64,000 nt of DNA from Drosophila persimilis (taxonomy: Eukaryota > Arthropoda > Insecta > Diptera > Drosophilidae). The DNA lies in assembly GCF_003286085.1 (NCBI RefSeq), contig NW_020825313.1:2790001-2854000 (forward strand). The letters run 5' to 3'. The notes below the pieces were generated by a model. The model was not told the DNA's origin. It worked only from the letters and a program-made list of their open reading frames with translations, and did not search any database. Position numbers and translations under genes: made by a program. This document shows, in pieces, positions 24,521-34,708 of this stretch; position 1 is the stretch's first letter, and each line of letters opens with the position of its first letter.

Positions 24521-25654
24521 GTGTATAACGAGCTACAAGCAGGAAGCGTTTTAATGAAAAACTCTCGAAAACGCAGATCGCCGCTGGACATCATAGGAAA
24601 TGTAGCAAGCAGTCTTTTTGGTGTTCTCGACGCAAAATACGCAGAAGAGATGACTCAAGTAATTGAGAAAGTGAAAACCAATGAAGACTTTCTACTACAT
24701 CTGCTCCAAAACCAAACATCAATTGTCGACGCGACAATAAACGTAGTCAGAAAAGACAAAGTAACAACTGATAATCGCCTAAAAATTTTGGAACAGCATA
24801 TGGCTACTATCAACCGAGAAAGAGGGTCGTATCACAGCGATCATCTGACTCAAGCGTACTTAGGACTAATAGCACAATTAACGCTGCTCACAACAACTCT
24901 CCAACGAATGCAGTCCGACATATCTGATGTCCTAATCGGTATTCATCATCGGAGAATAAGCCACACGCTGGTGTCTCCCGAGCAACTAATAGACCAACTA
25001 GACCAGATACGGGGTCATTTGCCACAAGATCAAATGCTGCCGGTCACAACGAAGGAGGTGATTCAACTATACAGAATCATGCGAGCCGAAGGAACCCCGA
25101 CTGCAAAACACGTCATCTTCAAGCTGACGCTACCGCTGGTCTCAACAGCTCAGCTCGAAGTCTTCAGCATCATCCCAATTCCGTTTTGGGATTCAACAAG
25201 CTGGAGTCTATTTGACCTCAGAACCACCATAGTAACGGTTAACATCCACCGAGACCAGTTCATGGGCACTACCCAAGAGGAATTCCGACGTTGTCTTAAA
25301 GTACACAACGAGGAGTTCATCTGCTTTGACCATCAGACGATCTTCAATGTGGACAATCGCTGTGAGTTTCAACTGTTTAACAATAAAACAGAAACACTGT
25401 GTCAGGTAACACACACAAAGGCTGACACGGTGTGGCTAAAAACTCAGCATTCAAATATATGGATCTTCGCAACGCATTCTACAACTAAACTTCAAGCAGT
25501 ATGCAACGGAGTTCCGTCAACCATAACACTGGAAGGAACTGGTCTACTCTCCATGTCCCCTGGTTACACTGCTCGCAATACTAAAGTAAGCATCAGTACC
25601 TTCAGCACCACAATCAGCGAAATAAAATCGACTTACACTCACTCGGTTTGGTGA
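24521..25654 (+). pseudogene. env-like gene of the BEL element, truncated at the C-terminus
   Basis: An open frame of 377 codons with the layout of insect retroelement envelope proteins related to baculovirus F proteins. Near the N-terminus (residues about 12-17) is a basic furin-type site (RKRR), directly followed by a hydrophobic, glycine-containing stretch like a fusion peptide. A heptad-rich segment (residues about 35-100) follows, then a Cys-containing ectodomain. The signal peptide and the part before the cleavage site are not present in this frame. The frame stops at 25654. The stretch that would carry the membrane anchor lies just downstream in another frame (25656-25978) and is itself interrupted by a stop near 25839. 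I describe it as a broken env relic. Confidence 0.7.
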
Positions 25655-25655
25655 C

Positions 25656-25978
25656 GTGAACCCACCGGAGACACCACCCTCGCCACCAATGTGGCAACTG
25701 AAGAACCAGACATCAGACTTTCTTCAAGAACTTGATGATCTACACCAGCAACTATCAGCCATCAATCATCACGAGCTGCCACACCATCTCACCACCGTGC
25801 AGCATCATCAACTCGCTGCTTATGCAGCCCTAGCAATATAAATTCTATTGATCATTGCCTTCATCTTCCGGAAGAAGTATCAACTATGGAAACCAAGGCC
25901 ATCAAATCCCGATCCAGCCATGTCATCACCCCCTATACCCCTTGCACGCCGGTTTACCGTCGACTTGAACGATGGTTG
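25656..25978 (+). pseudogene. env tail remnant with membrane-anchor-like segment
   Basis: A 61-codon frame (25656-25841), then after a stop a hydrophobic Ile/Leu/Phe run followed by a basic RKK stretch, which looks like a transmembrane anchor and short cytoplasmic tail. It belongs to the env gene upstream but is out of frame with it. Confidence 0.5.
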
Positions 25979-26003
25979 AACACAGTCTCAACGGCCGGGA
26001 GAA

Positions 26004-26530
26004 TGTTCAGTTGCAGAAATATGTTTAAGTAATAGTGTATAATACCCGTCGGCATAACACAGTGGCACCGTGACACAGTGTTCTACGTAACATGCAATAT
26101 AATACCTCACGACAACATACTAGCCACTGCAGTGAGTTCTGCTGTCAATGCACTCTCTCCGCAGAGTGCGAAGACAGCGGGGCATTTGCTGACCATCAAA
26201 ATGTCGCAATTGCCCACCAGACACTAAAATTATCCATAATACACAAAACATATATTTTACAGACTCAGCACGTTTGTACCTTTTGATTACCTATAAATAA
26301 GAATCATTTTTATTAATAAAGTCAGTATCAGAAACAGTACCATAACTGCCTGCCACTCATCTTCCATCGCAATCATCAGAGGCTGTCGCCGTGTCTTCAG
26401 ACCCTCCCTTGCGCACCGTAGGATACCCACTCCGCAGTCCAATTGGTTCAAGTTCTAGTTGCGACGACCAAACTGTAGGCGGTTTATGTACCGTATGCAA
26501 CCCAGCTTCCTACACACACACACACTAACA
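26004..26530 (+). repeat. BEL 3' LTR
   Basis: 527 bp, same TGTTCAG start and cactaaca end as the 5' LTR, with only a handful of differences. It is followed by ttatcat and then the resumed Jockey endonuclease. Confidence 0.9.
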
Positions 26531-26965
26531 TTATCATTTGCACAACTTATCTACAGGCAACATCAATCCATATGGAATCTCAAAGCGGTAACCTTAACCT
26601 AGCCGCATTGTACTGCCCACCGCGCTTCTCCGGTTTTGAAGAAGAATTTGTAAAATTCTCGATCTATTAGGTGACCGCTTTATAGCGCCTGGTGACTACA
26701 ATGCGAAGCACACCCATTGGAGATCTCGACTCAGCAACCCTAAAGGAAGACAACTATATAATGCTATAATCACATCACGAAACAAGCATGAGATTATTTG
26801 TCCGGGCCGGCCTAAATATTGAGCCCCAGATCCAAAGAAGCCACCCGTCTTGATTGATTTTGCAGTTGCAAGAAGAGTGCTGCAGGCTCAGATTCGTGTA
26901 GAACACTTAACAGATCTATCATCGGATCACTCGCCAATCCTACTTCACCTTTATGACCAGGTTTT
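26531..26965 (+). pseudogene. Jockey-clade element, piece 2: rest of endonuclease
   Basis: Resumes with LQATSI-like coding and NLNLAALYCPPRFSGFEEEF (about 26590-26650), then, across frameshifts, GDYNAKHTHWRSRLSNPKGR (about 26693-26752) and the SSDHSPI block with the catalytic His (about 26920). It is cut at 26966 by a DINE-type Helitron. Confidence 0.75.
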
Positions 26966-28058
26966 TATACCCGATACTCAAAATGAGGGGTATATTAGAT
27001 TTATGGTGAAAATGGATGTGTGTAACGTCCAGAAGGAATCGTTTCCGACCCTATAAAGTATATATATTCTTGATCAGCATCAATAGCCGAGTCGATTAAG
27101 CCCTGTCTGTCTGTCCGTCCGTCCGTCTGTCCGTCCCCTTCAGCGCCTAGTGCTCAAAGACTATAAGAGCTAGAGCAACGATGTTTTGGATCCAGACTTC
27201 TGTGATATGTCACCGCTACAAAAATATTTCAAAACTTCGCCCCGCCCACTTCCGCCCCCACAAAGGACACAAAGAAAATCCGTGGCATCCACAATTTTAA
27301 AGATATGAGAAAACCAAAAACGCAGAATCGTAGAGAATGACCATATCTTTTAGACTGCAGAATCTGAATTGGATCGTATTATTATTATAGCCAGCATCAA
27401 GAAAACAATTTCATTTTTTCTCGCCCTGTCTCTCTCTAACACACACGTAGCATATGCGGCCTTGCTTAGAGTAAACATTAGCGCCTAGATCTCAGAGACT
27501 ATAAAAGCTAGAGCAACCAAATTTGGTATCCACACTCCCAAGATATCGGACCGCGACGAGTTTGTTTCAAAATTTCGCCACACCCCCTTCCGCCCCCGCA
27601 AAGGACGAAAATCTGGGGATATTCACAAATCTCAGAGACTATTAACGCTAGAGTAACCAAATTTGGTATCCGCACTCCTGTTAGATTTCACTATAAAACG
27701 TATATCTCAAAATTTCGCCTCATCCCCTTCCGCCCCCCCAAAGGACGAAAATCTGTGGCATCCACAATTTTGAAGATACCAGAAAACTAAAAACGCAGAA
27801 TCATAGATAATGATCATATCTATCAGGTTGCTGGATGAGATCAGATCATTTTTATAGCCAAAGGGAACAAATAAATTTGCACTGGCTACGCAGCGCCCGA
27901 CGTCACGCTCAGACTGATTTTCTGTCTCTCTCGCACGCACTCTTTGTCGTGTCGTTTAATATTCGCGGCGTCTACCGGAGGAGAGCCATACTGACTTAGT
28001 ATCGGGTATAAATGTAGAGTTGCGGTGTACGCAGCAACTCACAACGTTCCCCCTCGTT
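26966..28058 (+). mobile_element. DINE-type Helitron, full length, inside Jockey element
   Basis: Starts tatacccgatactcaaaatg and ends at cagcaactcacaacgtt plus a pyrimidine-rich cccctcgtt. It includes a (GTCY)n proto-microsatellite (about 27107-27136), two internal diverged copies of a block around ctcagagactat...accaaattt, a GA/TC-rich block (ctgtctctctcgcacgcact, about 27921-27940) and a terminal hairpin (gttgcggtgtacgcagcaac). This is the architecture of DINE-1/mini-me elements, which are non-autonomous Helitrons. No coding capacity. Confidence 0.8.
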
Positions 28059-28761
28059 TAACCTCTAGAAAGAGAGATTTGATAAAAGTCACGAAATATA
28101 CACATAAGTTTCCATTCTGTATTAGTTCCCATTAGTTGCATCATTAGTGGCTGTAATGTTACTTGCTGCATAACACTGCACTCCAATAGTTACAGGTAAT
28201 CAAATTCACAACAGCAGTCGTGCTCCAAGGCATATTGAAGAGCTGCTACGCGATAAGAAAAGGCTTTGGCGAGAATGGCAAGCACATAGATCTCCTGCCT
28301 TGAAGGAGCGGTTAAAAATAGCCAACCATCTACTACGCAAAGCCCTAGAAGATGGGAAAACCCGATCCCAAACATACTATATGAAGCAACTCTCCCAAAA
28401 CAGCAAACGATTCCTACTTTGGGAAGCTAAGTCAGGTGTAAGTCCACCATTGAGAGTAAATCTCCGTTACGTGCAGAAACTGGGTAGTGGGCTCTCAACA
28501 TCAAAGAGAAGGCAAAACGTCTTCAAACCAAATCAAGCATCAAATAGCTTTGTGCTCCCACTAACCAATAATTTTGCTTACATGCTTACAACAACATCGA
28601 CCTTCGGAGATGATACCATCATGCCATCCTCAGTCGCTCCAAGTGCCCTGCAAGAGCAACGGAACACTTATCATCTCATCTCGTGGCCTTGGAAAATGTC
28701 TAGCAGACTGGTGCAAACATTTCACCTTTACCCTAAACAGACAAACTTGCCCACCAGTGCA
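28059..28761 (+). pseudogene. Jockey-clade element, piece 3: RT N-terminal side
   Basis: From about 28200 it reads as the stretch between endonuclease and RT: LLRDKKRLWREWQAHRS and LKERLKIANHLLRKALED (about 28240-28350), then SQTYYMKQLSQNSKRFLLWEA. Near 28690-28760 a later RT block appears (KCLADWCKHFTFTLNRQT), so most of the catalytic RT is deleted between. It is cut by the Transib element at 28762 and resumes at 31598. Confidence 0.7.
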
Positions 28762-31597
28762 CACTGGGCGGAATTCCCAAATAAGTGGGGTTGAACCAAA
28801 TGTTAATTATATTTCAATATATTCAAAGTATAATCCTTATATATGAAAAATTAATAAATGTTTTTGCTAAAAATGCAACCGTGTCATTCTGATCAAGCTT
28901 CAAAGTCAATTGATGAGTCAGCTGATTCTTGCGATAAAATTGGCGCGAAATTTTTATTCACTTTGGCAAATTCACACATTGCAAAAATAAAATATGAAAT
29001 ATGGACTTTAAAGGCCCGGTTATGTAGATTGAATAACAAAAAACATTTTGTGTTAAAATGTGTTATGTTATATATGTTAATTGTTTTGTATTGTCAAAAA
29101 AAAAAGAGAAAACCAGACCAATGTGTTCTTGTGTGGAGTAAAAACCAACCTGTGTGTTTGTGCGTTATATAATGTATGCGAAAATAAAGTAGGAAATGTG
29201 TATTAAAAGTAAGTAATAATCCTGTTTGCGGCTTTTGCGGTACTTTGATCAGCTTGAGTTTAGTCATGCAACGCTGCTAGACGAATGGATTGACAACAGA
29301 CGAAACTCTACCACGCTTGCAAACTGGATAGTTTGCCAATTGACGGAATGCTCACTGACCAACGAAAACATTAGTGAAATTAAGAAAGTTAGAAGCTTTG
29401 CTATTTATATTTCTTCAAATCTGCAAAAGTGCAACCGAAATGTGTGCACATTTATAAAAAGCATTCACAGTGGCTATCAATGCGCATACAAATTGTTTTG
29501 GAAAATAAAGAAGAGACGCAAAGTCTTCAATTGGGTAGACCAAAGCTAACTTATGATGAAGCAGAGCCCCGTCTAAAACGAAAACCATCTGCCATTTAGC
29601 AATCAGTAATAAAAACGATAACAAACTTTTAATTAACGCAGCAACAATGTCAGCCAGGAAATCATATGAAAATGATACTGCATTTGTACTTAAAAATTTT
29701 AGCACTTCTAAAAGCGACGCTACTGAAGCTTTAAGAAAGCTCGATATTTTAGAACCAATACCTTTAACAACCAATGATGCTTTGGAATTTTTGCTGAAAC
29801 ATTTTTTAAGCAAACGATTACATAATACAATTCGTCAAATAAGCAAACAGCATTATTGTGACATATGCCCAAGCTACCAAAATGTCCAATTGCAATTGAG
29901 ACCTAAGGGAATAACTGTTACAGAAACTATGACAAAAGTTGCCTTGCAAGATTTGTTAAACTACACTGCCAGCCGCATAATAATGTTACAGGAGGAGTTA
30001 TTCGCTAACTTAGAAGGAAATTCTAGTATTAAATTAATTGCGAGTTACGGATACGATGGATCAACTGGTCAAAGTATGTATAAAAAAAGATTTTAAACGA
30101 AGGAACCGGATACTGTTGATCAATCTTTGTTTGTTACTACCGTTATACCTCTGAAGCTTATCGATGAAGGAACAATTTTCTTAAATAATAGAACTCCGCA
30201 GTCTGCAAGATTTTGCCGACCCCTCAAAATGGAATTCGCCAAAGAAAAAAAGATCATATTCTTGCAGAAAAAAGCAATTTGGATATCCGAATAAAAAACA
30301 AATGAAAAGAAGATCACTGTCTCATACGACCTTCACATGTTTCTTATAGATGGGAAAGTTTTAAACGTTTTAACGGGCACAAAATCTTGCCAATTGTGTT
30401 CAATATGTGGTGCAGGCCCAAAACAATTTATGGAAAGTTATGATACAAATTCCTTTAAGCATTTTCAATATGGGATAAGTCCACTTCATGCTTGGATACG
30501 CATTTTTGAATTGCTGCTTAAAATATCATATAGAATGGGGTTTAAAAAATGGCAAGTAAGAAACGAAAATGACAAATTGGAAATGATTGCAAAAAAAAAA
30601 ACACACACACAAAGAAGATTGTAGTAAGAAATGGGATTTCATGTGGATAAGTCAAAACAGAATGGAAGCGGAAGCTCGAACGATGGCAACACTGCGAGAA
30701 AAGCTTTTTCAAATACGAAATTATTCGCATTAATTTTATAACTCGATTTGGAGTTACTTGAGAGTCTGCATACTATTTGAATAGCTATTAATTGCAAATT
30801 TGCAATCGGGGCTTTAAAATTTCTCAGATAGAATTAGATCATACATGTTGCATTACTCTTGGTATCCTATGTCACCAACTCTCCATAAAATTTTAGTTCA
30901 TGGATCACAAATAATAACTGCATCAGTGATGCCGGTAGGCTGTCTTGGGGAAAATGCGTCTGAAGCGTAAAATAAATTGTACAAGCGTGACCGGCCAATG
31001 CACGCTCGACACAATTATCGGGTAAATAATACGAATGACGGATGTATTCCAATGATCTATGGACTCATCAGATCCCCTCATCTCAAGTATATCTTTTAAG
31101 AAGAGGGCAGCTCGACATAAAAACAAACCTTTTCGCGAGATCCCATTGAGCATTTATAGGATATAAATCAATATTCGTTTGAATTATCTGTACAAAACAA
31201 CTAAATGATAATTTAACATATGTAAATTGTTAGAAATAGTTAAATAGTAGAATAAATTAATAAAGAACCTGGCATTAAGTAAGAATTTGATCAAAATAAG
31301 AATTGTTTATCAACATTTTTTTTTTATATTTTTATATTTACCACTATTACATCAAAATTACAAACAGAATAATCCATTCCCTTCAAATTTTAGTATTTTT
31401 GTATAGCTCTTATGACTTTCCTTTGTGATCACGTATACGCCTTGTTGCCATGTATGGGCTATTGGGGTAGGCGTGGTCAAATGAACTTAAAATTTTGTTA
31501 TAATATTTAGAGTGCTATATTTATCAAATACACCAAGTTTCAGCTCGATATCTGCCTTAATCGACTTTATGCCACTTATTTGGGAATTTCGCCCAGG
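28762..31597 (+). mobile_element. Transib DNA transposon (RAG1-related superfamily), degenerate
   Basis: The ends form 27-bp terminal inverted repeats: CACTGGGCGGAATTCCC... at 28762-28788 and its complement at 31571-31597, with two mismatches. The span of 2.8 kb is typical for Transib. The interior encodes a broken Transib transposase. The element interrupts the RT part of the Jockey relic, whose coding resumes on both sides. I could not see a clean 5-bp target duplication. Confidence 0.8.
29226..31165 (+). pseudogene. Transib transposase, broken
   Basis: Family-specific blocks appear in order across several frames: an N-terminal part (29226-29549) ending near GRPKLTYDEAEPRLKRK, then ITVTETMTKVALQDLLNYTA (29907-29966), YGYDGSTGQS with the likely first catalytic Asp (30049-30078), LFVT/VIPLRL-like and NNRTPQSARFCRPLK regions (30130-30230), LIDGKVLNVLTGTKS with the likely second catalytic Asp (30340-30384), a CSICGA zinc-binding pair, ISPLHAWIRIFELLL (30475-30520), NGSGSSNDGNTARKAF (30660-30710), and a C-terminal RxxMHAR.. 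region (30990-31040). Frame breaks lie at about 30096, 30290, 30610 and later. The superfamily shares its catalytic core with RAG1, the V(D)J recombinase. This copy is inactive. Confidence 0.8.
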
Positions 31598-32224
31598 GAA
31601 CTGAACAACATCAAAATTCCACAAATTCCGAAGTAACATACCTTGGTGTCCACTTGGATAGACGGCTCACTGGGCGTAAACACATCGAAGCTAAGAGAAA
31701 TCTATTCAAATTTAAAGCTAGTTTTCTAAATTTGCTTATAAACGTCCGTTCTCCACTAAAATAAAACTGGAATACAGAGTACTTTTGTAAAATGCAGTTC
31801 TCAAACCAATTTGGACATATGACTTCGAACTATAGGCAAACGCTTGCATAAGTAATCAAGAAATAATCCAAAGGGCTCAATCGAAAATACTGAGAACTAT
31901 AACTGGGGCACCATAGTACATACGGAATAAAAATATTCATGAAGACTTAAATGTAGAATCTGTGAAAGATGAAATCGCCTAAGTAAAAGTAAAGTATCAG
32001 ATCAAACTCTTGGCCGGTCCGAATAGGCTGGCACAGTTTTTAACTTAGCAAGCTAGCCATACACGACTCCGGTGATAAGACCTCCCCCCCATCAAATAAT
32101 ACTCTAAGTAATGAATTTTAATTAATTAAATAAATGTATTAGATTAAGATTTACCTACTTGTCGAAAGTATCCAAGAGAGAAGATTCGATAAATACAATA
32201 ATACAATACAATACAAAAAAAAAA
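31598..32224 (+). pseudogene. Jockey-clade element, piece 4: RT C-terminus and 3' end
   Basis: Resumes with NNIKIPQIP and VTYLGVHLDRRLTGRKHIEAK (about 31640-31700), then LKPIWTYDFEL (about 31805-31835), IIQRAQSKILRTITGAP (about 31865-31915) and the C-terminal segment, with many stops. It ends with a short noncoding region and the tail aatacaataatacaatac followed by an A-run (32192-32224), a normal Jockey-type 3' end. Confidence 0.8.
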
Positions 32225-34320
32225 TTTAATTCATATTTCTAAGAAATTAAATATGATAACAGATCATTTTATTTTTTTTATTATCCTGCGTTACCCAACA
32301 GCTCGATATTATCAATAGTCCATAGATTATAGCCAGTGGTGCAGCAGTTAAGTAAATCCCTATTATTGTTTGTTGTTTGCACTGCCAACTGTACCACATT
32401 GTACAATTTATGCATACATACATAAATCCCTTACGTCAGCAGCCTATGAAGCCGTTCTCTAGCGTCTTTCTTTTGCCTTCTCTATATCTATCAATCTGTC
32501 GCGCTCTCGCTTGCATTAGGGCATGTACAATTTGGCACACCTGCCCTTGACTTTGATCGGGATCTAGCAATTACTTCTTGCACATCTGTAGTTCTTCAAC
32601 CCGACACCGTCTTGAGCCGACCCCCGCTTCTTCAATCTGACCCCGTCTTGACTCGAGCTAATCATCGAACAGACTCGTCGTCTTCTTGTCGTAAACCATC
32701 GCTATCCCTTCGACTTTGTATATACACCCAGCGGAAAAAAAACCGCACTCTGATATTTCATGCGTATTTTACTACTCCATTTTTTACTTCTTGAACAAAT
32801 GTTATCCGATTTGTACAATTTATTTATTGTGTCAATAAATCCATTCCTAACCAAAGTATATACTGATGTCATATTCACATAATTAAAAACAAAGTTCTTC
32901 TAAAATTTCCTCTTACTCTATGCTTGTTCTCTATGTTTTTGGCTTTCGCTGTCTTATTTTGGCTGTCATAAGTGACATTCTCTATCGGATTGGGGCCGGG
33001 ACTGTTAGATGACGAATCTAAGTACTTAATGTCCTATTCCGGCTTCATGTCTGTCTGTCGTTGAAAAAAAATTGAAACTCGTTGAATGCATTCTTAAAAT
33101 AAAAAAATATCAAAGAATCACTTACAGAGCGTGCTCGATGACAAGGTGCAGAATCGTCGTAAAAGATGGAATCATCTTCTCTCTCAGTAACTGATTCCAT
33201 ACTGGATAAAATTTCTCTGCGAATAATTTAATCTTTCTTTTTTAAATTCATTATTAAATAAGCTATGTTAATAGTTTTAACTCTAACCTCATTGTATATA
33301 AATAAATAAATAAATTTTTACATTCACCATACCCTACCATACCATTATTTATCATAATGCTTTACGGTTGCAATGCAATAATTTTCGGCAAAGCTTTATA
33401 TGATTCATTACCACTCAGATTCACCCCAATTAGATTTTTCTTTAGACCAATTTAATCAAGCACTCTTTATTCGAATATGCAGATGTGGCTTTTTGCTAGG
33501 TGACCTTCTTATTAAAGACGCCTCCTTTGGCCGACATTCTAGCCCAAATACATGGCATTGCTGCTCCTCTGATGCTATCTCAACAACATTTTTGAACCAG
33601 TCTTGAGGCTCGTTTCATAATAACACGATCCCATTGCTAAGATTGGTGCCACAAAATATTGTTTAATTACTAATTTAAAAAAAGGTCTGAATTACGTTGA
33701 ATTTTTTTTTAGTTTACAAGAAAAAAATTAACTCATTTGAAAAAGAATAAGTTTTGGTTGTAAATGTCATTTTTCTATTTTATTTTATTTTAATTTTTTC
33801 TTCCGTTTGATCAAATTTGTCGAAAAAGCGTTACAAACGTGTGATTTTAGATATTATTTGTTTCTAAGTATATGAATATAATATAAGACCAAATAGGTGT
33901 GTACTTTTTTTAGGAATTGATTGGATTTTTTTTGTCTCTGGGTGTAAAAATGGGACTTGATTGAAAAACAAGAATTTAAACCTAAAAGTATGAGAAACCC
34001 TTTGACAGGGTTGCAGCACTTTTTACCTAATATGATGATAAAGTTAAACAACCGTTCTGATATGATTCTCTGTCTCAACAGGACTTCAAGTAACAGGCAT
34101 CGAAAGTTACAGCCGTTCAGGTACACGTGAGCCGAATACTTTGCCGTGGCAAAAGACTTCTGATAATTACAAAAATTACAAAACACCAATTAATTATAAC
34201 AAAAATATAAAATAAATACATTTAAATATATACTAAAATAATTACAGTATATATATTAATCTGGAAAAAATCAGAGAATACTGAAAAAAACGTACATTAA
34301 TAATAAAATATACACATCCC
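32225..34320. other. AT-rich noncoding DNA, one possible solo LTR
   Basis: Between the Jockey 3' end and the eIF5 5' region. A stretch from TGTACCACATTG (about 32388) to about 32860, with a cytosine-rich core and an AATAAA-like signal near its end, has the look of a solo LTR, but there is no matching partner or target duplication. 33400-33606 is open but matches nothing I know. Confidence 0.35.
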
Positions 34321-34708
34321 AAAATCATTGTTGGTGCGAAAAAGCTGATTCGTAATCTCCAATTCAAAATCAAGTGAAGACTCAGCTCTCTAGGACTTTA
34401 TGTTCCATTCCGAGTCGTTAAAAACCAAAAGACAGTAAAGCGCCACAAGAAACGGCACAGAAAGCCAAACTGTTCTGAGACTATAACGATCTCAACTCAG
34501 TCCCATTTAAGTATTTACGTGCACCGCCACGTAAATAAAACAAAGAAATGAGAATTTTATAAACGGAACGAAAAGCAAAGAAATCACTATACAGCCAAAG
34601 AAAAAGCCAACAAATTGCCTTGACGGTCCTCGTACAACACAAGCAATTACAATAAGCTTTTAAAAACGGTCATTAGCCTTTACATATTTTTTCCGAAAAA
34701 GTTCCAAA
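34321..34708 (+). promoter_or_regulatory. eIF5 upstream region and 5' UTR
   Basis: An A-rich stretch typical of a Drosophila 5' UTR, without the repeats seen elsewhere. I cannot fix the transcription start; a noncoding first exon is possible. Confidence 0.45.

Larger units (their letters stand above)
19095..26530 (+). mobile_element. BEL/Pao LTR retrotransposon with env-like gene
   Basis: Two LTRs of 529 and 527 bp flank gag, protease, reverse transcriptase, RNase H, integrase and an env-like frame in the order expected for BEL/Pao elements of the roo type. The LTRs differ by roughly four substitutions and one 2-bp indel, so insertion was recent. The coding region is nevertheless damaged in several places. 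The element sits inside the endonuclease region of a Jockey-clade retrotransposon. The target duplication is unclear: ttatcat is present beside both outer ends but not cleanly adjacent to the 5' LTR. Confidence 0.9.

Noticed and set aside
19087..26537. ttatcat on both sides of the BEL element as a target duplication
   Set aside because: On the left it is not directly adjacent to the LTR, and the diverged LTR at 59286 also ends in ttatca, so it may be LTR sequence.
27107..27136. (GTCY)n tract as a CRISPR or satellite array
   Set aside because: It is the known proto-microsatellite inside DINE-1/mini-me-type elements and recurs at the same place in each copy.
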